A stretch of DNA of 64,000 bases. Source: RGIG5612 sp045598285 (GTDB lineage Bacteria; Bacillota; Clostridia; Lachnospirales; Lachnospiraceae). Shown here one piece after another: positions 60,282-64,000 of the stretch (position 1 is the stretch's first letter; each line of letters starts with the position of its first letter). A program made the position numbers and the translations under genes. Location: assembly GCA_045598285.1 (NCBI GenBank), contig JAZLLU010000036.1, positions 1 to 64,000 of the forward strand, in the 5' to 3' direction. The notes under the pieces were generated by a model. It did no database searches, was not told the DNA's origin, and saw nothing but the letters and a program-made list of their open reading frames with translations.

Positions 60282-61580
60282 TTATTCTTTAGTACGAAGA
60301 ATTATTGATGCAAGGTTTTGAGCTCCACCGAAACCTCTAAGGAATGTTGTCTTAGGAGTTTTCTTAACTTGAGTTTCACCCATTTCTCCACGCATCTGTT
60401 TAACAGCTTCGTAAATATCAGCAACACCTGAAGCAGCATGAGCATGTCCGAATGAACATCTTCCACCATTTGTGTTGATAGGTTTATCACCATCAAATTT
60501 TGTACGGCCTTCGATGAAGTATTTCCATCCTTCACCTTCTGGAAGGTATCCGCTAACTTCTGCAGCAAGTAGCTGAGACGTGATAAAGAAGTCATTAGCC
60601 AAAAGTAAGTCAATCTCATCAGGTTTAACACCTGTAAGTTCATATACCTGGCGAGTAGCTTCCATTGTTCCGTAAAGTTCAACGTGAGGCTGTGTTGCTT
60701 CACGAGTAGCATTACCAATACCTAAAACTTCGATAGGCTTTTTGTCTGTAAATTGTGAAGCCATCTCAGTTGGGCAAACGATAAAGGCAGCAGCGCCGTC
60801 GCATTTAAGCTCAAGACCTGAAGCTCTAAGGTAACCACTCATCTTAGGATTATAGAATGATTTCATATATTCCATAACATCATCAAAACCATTTTCTTTA
60901 GCAATTTCCTCATAAGTTTTCTTTGAGTATGAAAGAGGATTCTTAACTGCGTTATATCTTGAGTTAAGAGCCATATGGATTAATGTATCATCTAACTCTT
61001 CGTCTGTAAGATGGTATGTTGATTTATACCATGCAGCAGCATCATCTTGATGGATGTTAGGACCACACATAAGTGGACGAGTATAGGCTCTGTCATAAAT
61101 CCATTTAAGTGACTCGAAGAAATCAGCATCTTCAAATTTCTTTCTGATATGTGCAGGACAATCAGGAAGAGCAATACAATCACCAAATTCAACACAACCA
61201 GATAATACTACGTTGTATTTTCCAGAAGCTACAGCATTAACAGCTTGCTCTAAAGCAAGATAACCTGTACAGCAAGCTTCTGAGTGGTGAACTGAGCCTT
61301 TACCTCTCATACCAAACCATTCTGAAATTTGAATGTTAGGTGTGATGTAGTTTGAGCCATAAAATGGGTTAGCCTGTCCATGGAAGAAATAGTCAACGTC
61401 CTTAGGAGTAACTCCGGCATCTTCCATTGCCTTATAAGCTGCATAACCGAAGAATTCGCCTTCTGAATATCCAACAGTTTCAGGATTATCGAGTGTACGC
61501 ATAAAAGGTGTACAGCCAACACCAATGATAGATACGCTTCTGCTATATGGATGAAGCGTTGTTTTGTTAATGTTGTTCAT
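60282..61580 (-). CDS. SCP2-type thiolase family protein
   Basis: 432 residues. Thiolase fold: SIIGVGCTPFMR near 17, nucleophile region HHSEACCTGYLALEQA (C103 or C104), late GRCSFGHAHAASG with catalytic His, and GFGGAQN near the end. Partnered with DUF35, as in archaeal and bacterial thiolase complexes. Expected acyl-CoA C-C bond forming or cleaving; substrate unknown. The OYE/FAD enoate reductase at 12.3 kb and this pair could belong to the same acid metabolism, but they are 46 kb apart. Confidence 0.88.
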   Translation of the reverse strand: MNNINKTTLHPYSRSVSIIGVGCTPFMRTLDNPETVGYSEGEFFGYAAYKAMEDAGVTPKDVDYFFHGQANPFYGSNYITPNIQISEWFGMRGKGSVHHSEACCTGYLALEQAVNAVASGKYNVVLSGCVEFGDCIALPDCPAHIRKKFEDADFFESLKWIYDRAYTRPLMCGPNIHQDDAAAWYKSTYHLTDEELDDTLIHMALNSRYNAVKNPLSYSKKTYEEIAKENGFDDVMEYMKSFYNPKMSGYLRASGLELKCDGAAAFIVCPTEMASQFTDKKPIEVLGIGNATREATQPHVELYGTMEATRQVYELTGVKPDEIDLLLANDFFITSQLLAAEVSGYLPEGEGWKYFIEGRTKFDGDKPINTNGGRCSFGHAHAASGVADIYEAVKQMRGEMGETQVKKTPKTTFLRGFGGAQNLASIILRTKE

Positions 61581-61739
61581 TTTTATTCCTCTCTATAAAT
61601 TTATTTTCAGATACAACGATTTTAACATATATTGACTTAAAAAAATACTATCAAAATAGCAAAAAATGCACTACAATATAATGAAGGTTGCGTAATTTTG
61701 TATTTGCGCGAATATTTATTCTATAAGAGAGGTAAAACA

Positions 61740-63572
61740 GTGAGTAGACTTACTTTAAAAGATGCAAGCGGTGTAGAATCAACTCTTGATGGTATCTACA
61801 ATTATATGGAAAGACACTTGATTTTTAACCCAACAGATACATGCCCAATAGATATGGTTTCTGCATTTTTAAGACTATATATGACACAAAGCTGCGGAAA
61901 ATGCACAGCATGTCGCGTCGGCCTTAACCAGCTTAGCAAATTAAATGAAATGGTTCTAAATGGGACAGCAACAGAAGAGACACTAGAAAAAATAGAAAAT
62001 CTTGCAAAAAATATTTCTGTATCAGCTGATTGTGCAATTGGCGCAGAGGCTGCAAAGATGGTACTTAAGGCAATGAAGGGTTGTGAAGATGATTATAAAT
62101 CACATGTAAATAACCATTATTGTCTTGCGGAACGTACGGATTCTATTCCATGTGTCGCAGCATGTCCAGCACATGTAAACATTCCAGGATATATTGCTTT
62201 GGTTGGTGAAAAAAGATATAACGAAGCAGTTCAAGTTATCTTAAACGATAATCCATTTCCTGTTGTTTGTGCACTTATTTGTGAACATCCTTGTGAGAAT
62301 AGATGTAGAAGAACTCTTTTGGATGCGCCTGTTAATATTAGAGGATTAAAAAGAACGGCGGTTGAAAACACACAAAAGGTAACTTTGCCGACAAGAAACC
62401 CTGAGACAGGCAAAAAAATTGCCGTTGTAGGTGGTGGCCCATCAGGACTTACGGTTGCGTTTTATTTACAACTTATGGGACACCAAGTTACAGTTTTTGA
62501 AAGAAAGAAAAGACTTGGAGGAATGCTTATTTATGGAATTCCTGCGTATCGTCTTCCACGCACATATCTTGATAAAGATATTGATGCAATTCTTTCAACA
62601 GGAATTGAAACCAAACTTAATACCAATGTAGGTGTTGGCGAATATACAATCGACAAACTGCGTGAGCAATATGATGCAATTTATTTTTCAATCGGAGCTC
62701 ACCAAGCAAAAGATATTGGAATCGAAGGAGAAGATGCTCCTAATGTTATTTCAGCAGTTGAATATCTTGGAAAGCTTGGAGATGACGAAAAGATTGACTT
62801 TACTGGCAAAAAGGTTTGCGTAGTTGGTGGTGGAAACGTTGCTATGGATTGTACTAGAAGTGCTATTAGATGCGGCGCTGAATCAGTTTCAATAATTTAT
62901 AGAAGACGTAGAGAAGATATGACAGCACTTCCAGATGAAATTGAAGGAGCCATTGCAGAGGGCGCAAATCTTATGGATCTTCAAGCACCGCTTAAAATCG
63001 AAAAAGGTGCAGATGAAAATGCAGTTGCTATTTGGGTAACTCCTAATATGGCAGGAAAAATTGAGAACGGACGAATGAAACCAGTGCCATCAGGAGACCC
63101 AGATAAACGCATTGAGTGCGATATTATTATAAAAGCAATTGGTCAAGGAACTGACACTTCAGGATTTGACGAGGCTGGAATTCCTATAGAGAGAGGCCTT
63201 ATTAAAGCTGATAATGTAACGAGTATCGATTTGATTCCTGGCGTATTTGCGGGTGGTGATTGTGTTACAGGGCCTAAGACCGCAATAGCCGCTATTGCTG
63301 CTGGTAAAGTTGCTGCTGCAAACATAGACGAATATTTAGGATATCATCACACAGTTCATAATCATGTTGAGATTCCTGATGTTGATCTTAAAGATAGAGA
63401 ATATTGTGGACGTGCTAATATGACAGAAAGACTTGCTGGAGAAAGAAAATACGACTTTGAATTAATGGAAAATCAAATGACAGAAAAAGAAGCGTGCCAA
63501 GAATCTAGTAGATGTCTAAGATGTGATCACTATAATTGCGGAATAATCAAAGGAGGTCGAAAAACATGGTAA
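61740..63572 (+). CDS. NuoF C-terminal/GltD-type FAD fusion oxidoreductase subunit
   Basis: 610 residues. About 1-125 is the NuoF-type 4Fe-4S domain (CGKCTACRVGL), then the GltD N-terminal Fe-S region (CPAHVNIPGYI, CEHPCENRCRR), then FAD (VVGGGPSGL) and NAD(P) (VVGGGNVAMDC) folds, and a C-terminal extension with cysteines (CQESSRCLRCDHYNC). It would move electrons between NAD(P)H and the partner hydrogenase subunit. GTG 61740 is used because AGAGAGG is just upstream; an in-frame TTG at 61698 is less likely. It overlaps the next start by 7 bases. Confidence 0.88.
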   Translation: MSRLTLKDASGVESTLDGIYNYMERHLIFNPTDTCPIDMVSAFLRLYMTQSCGKCTACRVGLNQLSKLNEMVLNGTATEETLEKIENLAKNISVSADCAIGAEAAKMVLKAMKGCEDDYKSHVNNHYCLAERTDSIPCVAACPAHVNIPGYIALVGEKRYNEAVQVILNDNPFPVVCALICEHPCENRCRRTLLDAPVNIRGLKRTAVENTQKVTLPTRNPETGKKIAVVGGGPSGLTVAFYLQLMGHQVTVFERKKRLGGMLIYGIPAYRLPRTYLDKDIDAILSTGIETKLNTNVGVGEYTIDKLREQYDAIYFSIGAHQAKDIGIEGEDAPNVISAVEYLGKLGDDEKIDFTGKKVCVVGGGNVAMDCTRSAIRCGAESVSIIYRRRREDMTALPDEIEGAIAEGANLMDLQAPLKIEKGADENAVAIWVTPNMAGKIENGRMKPVPSGDPDKRIECDIIIKAIGQGTDTSGFDEAGIPIERGLIKADNVTSIDLIPGVFAGGDCVTGPKTAIAAIAAGKVAAANIDEYLGYHHTVHNHVEIPDVDLKDREYCGRANMTERLAGERKYDFELMENQMTEKEACQESSRCLRCDHYNCGIIKGGRKTW

Positions 63573-64000
63573 ATGTAATTATTAACGACATTCCTGTACA
63601 GGTAGAAGAAGGAACTAGCATCTTAGATGCTGCAGCAAAAGTAGGCGTAAAAATTCCAACTTTGTGTTACTTAAAAGATGCAAACAAAATTGGTGCATGT
63701 AGAGTATGCCTTGTTGAAATAAAGGGCATGAATCAACTCTTTGCAGCATGTGATAATGTTTGTGAAGAGGGTATGGAAATATATACAAATACTCAAAAAG
63801 TTTTAGAAGCTAGACGCACTAGTGTTGAGCTTTTACTTAGTCAACATAAAGTTGAGTGCCCTACATGTGTTCGTAATGAAACATGCCAACTTCAAAAAGT
63901 TGCTACTGAACTTGGTGTTACTAAAATGGAAAAATTCCAACAAGACTATTTAGAAATTGAATGGCCTAAAGATGTTCCAATTATTAGAGATGAAAGCAAG
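63566..64000 (+). CDS. [FeFe] hydrogenase/NuoG-like subunit, N-terminal part (continues past window)
   Basis: 145 codons to the window edge, open. ATG 63566 follows GGAGGTCG and overlaps the upstream stop. A [2Fe-2S] ferredoxin domain (LCYLKDANKIGACRVCLVEIKG, plus AACDNVC) is followed by the His(Cys)3 [4Fe-4S] motif (HKVECPTCVRNETCQLQ). These N-terminal domains occur in HydA/HndD-type [FeFe] hydrogenases and in NuoG or formate dehydrogenase relatives. The catalytic H-cluster part would lie beyond 64000, so hydrogenase is probable but not proven. Confidence 0.8.
   Translation, partial: MVNVIINDIPVQVEEGTSILDAAAKVGVKIPTLCYLKDANKIGACRVCLVEIKGMNQLFAACDNVCEEGMEIYTNTQKVLEARRTSVELLLSQHKVECPTCVRNETCQLQKVATELGVTKMEKFQQDYLEIEWPKDVPIIRDESK

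Overview
The window is low-GC DNA from a strict anaerobe, most likely a member of the Clostridia (Bacillota). The evidence is AGGAGG-type ribosome binding sites, many GTG and TTG starts, intrinsic terminators, lipoprotein signal peptides of Gram-positive type and a purely anaerobic gene set: class III ribonucleotide reductase, radical SAM enzymes, membrane-bound and [FeFe] hydrogenases, and ferredoxin-type oxidoreductases. I cannot name the genus from sequence alone.

Layout. 1-5.6 kb: a structured non-coding RNA candidate, three nitroreductase-family genes in a row, a leaderless GIY-YIG gene, a MATE exporter and an MFS transporter. 5.6-9.2 kb: a short family 2 glycosidase, a 170-bp inverted-repeat element, a DUF559-like nuclease and a P-loop NTPase. 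9.2-12.2 kb: a riboswitch-like leader ending in a terminator just before a FecCD-type metal ABC transporter. 12.3-15.5 kb: an Old Yellow Enzyme/FAD fusion and a Fic protein.

15.7-33.2 kb is the core of the window. It holds nickel-hydrogenase maturation genes (hypF, hypC, hypD, hypE, hypA) and a complete-looking Mbh-type energy-converting [NiFe] hydrogenase fused in operon with an Mrp-type Na+/H+ antiporter module. Electrons from ferredoxin would reduce protons while the antiporter subunits move ions across the membrane. A BRO-domain gene and an MmeI-type restriction-methylation gene sit between hypC and hypD, next to a truncated hypD 5' end and repeat scars. hypB and a hydrogenase maturation protease are not in the window; the large subunit has no C-terminal tail to cleave.

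33-42 kb: an ORFan nuclease-like gene, a seven-unit array of 61-bp hairpin repeats, a polar amino acid ABC transporter with possible ArgR sites, an HExxH protein, a leaderless hflX, an M20 peptidase and a YfcC-type carrier. 42-47 kb: a chorismate-mutase-like protein, a U32 protein split into two genes, hemZ and nrdG. 47-51.7 kb: an accessory three-gene cassette (HRDC protein, unknown protein, tandem phospholipase D nuclease) that looks like an undescribed defence module. 52.6-54.8 kb: small RNAs, a type I toxin-antitoxin locus with a 23-residue holin-like toxin on the minus strand, and a DUF1016 nuclease.

54.8-64 kb: nrdD fused to a thioredoxin-like domain behind two NrdR boxes, a thioredoxin reductase, an esterase, two convergent small RNA candidates, a thiolase/DUF35 pair on the minus strand, then a NuoF/GltD-type flavoprotein overlapping the start of an [FeFe] hydrogenase-type subunit that runs off the window.
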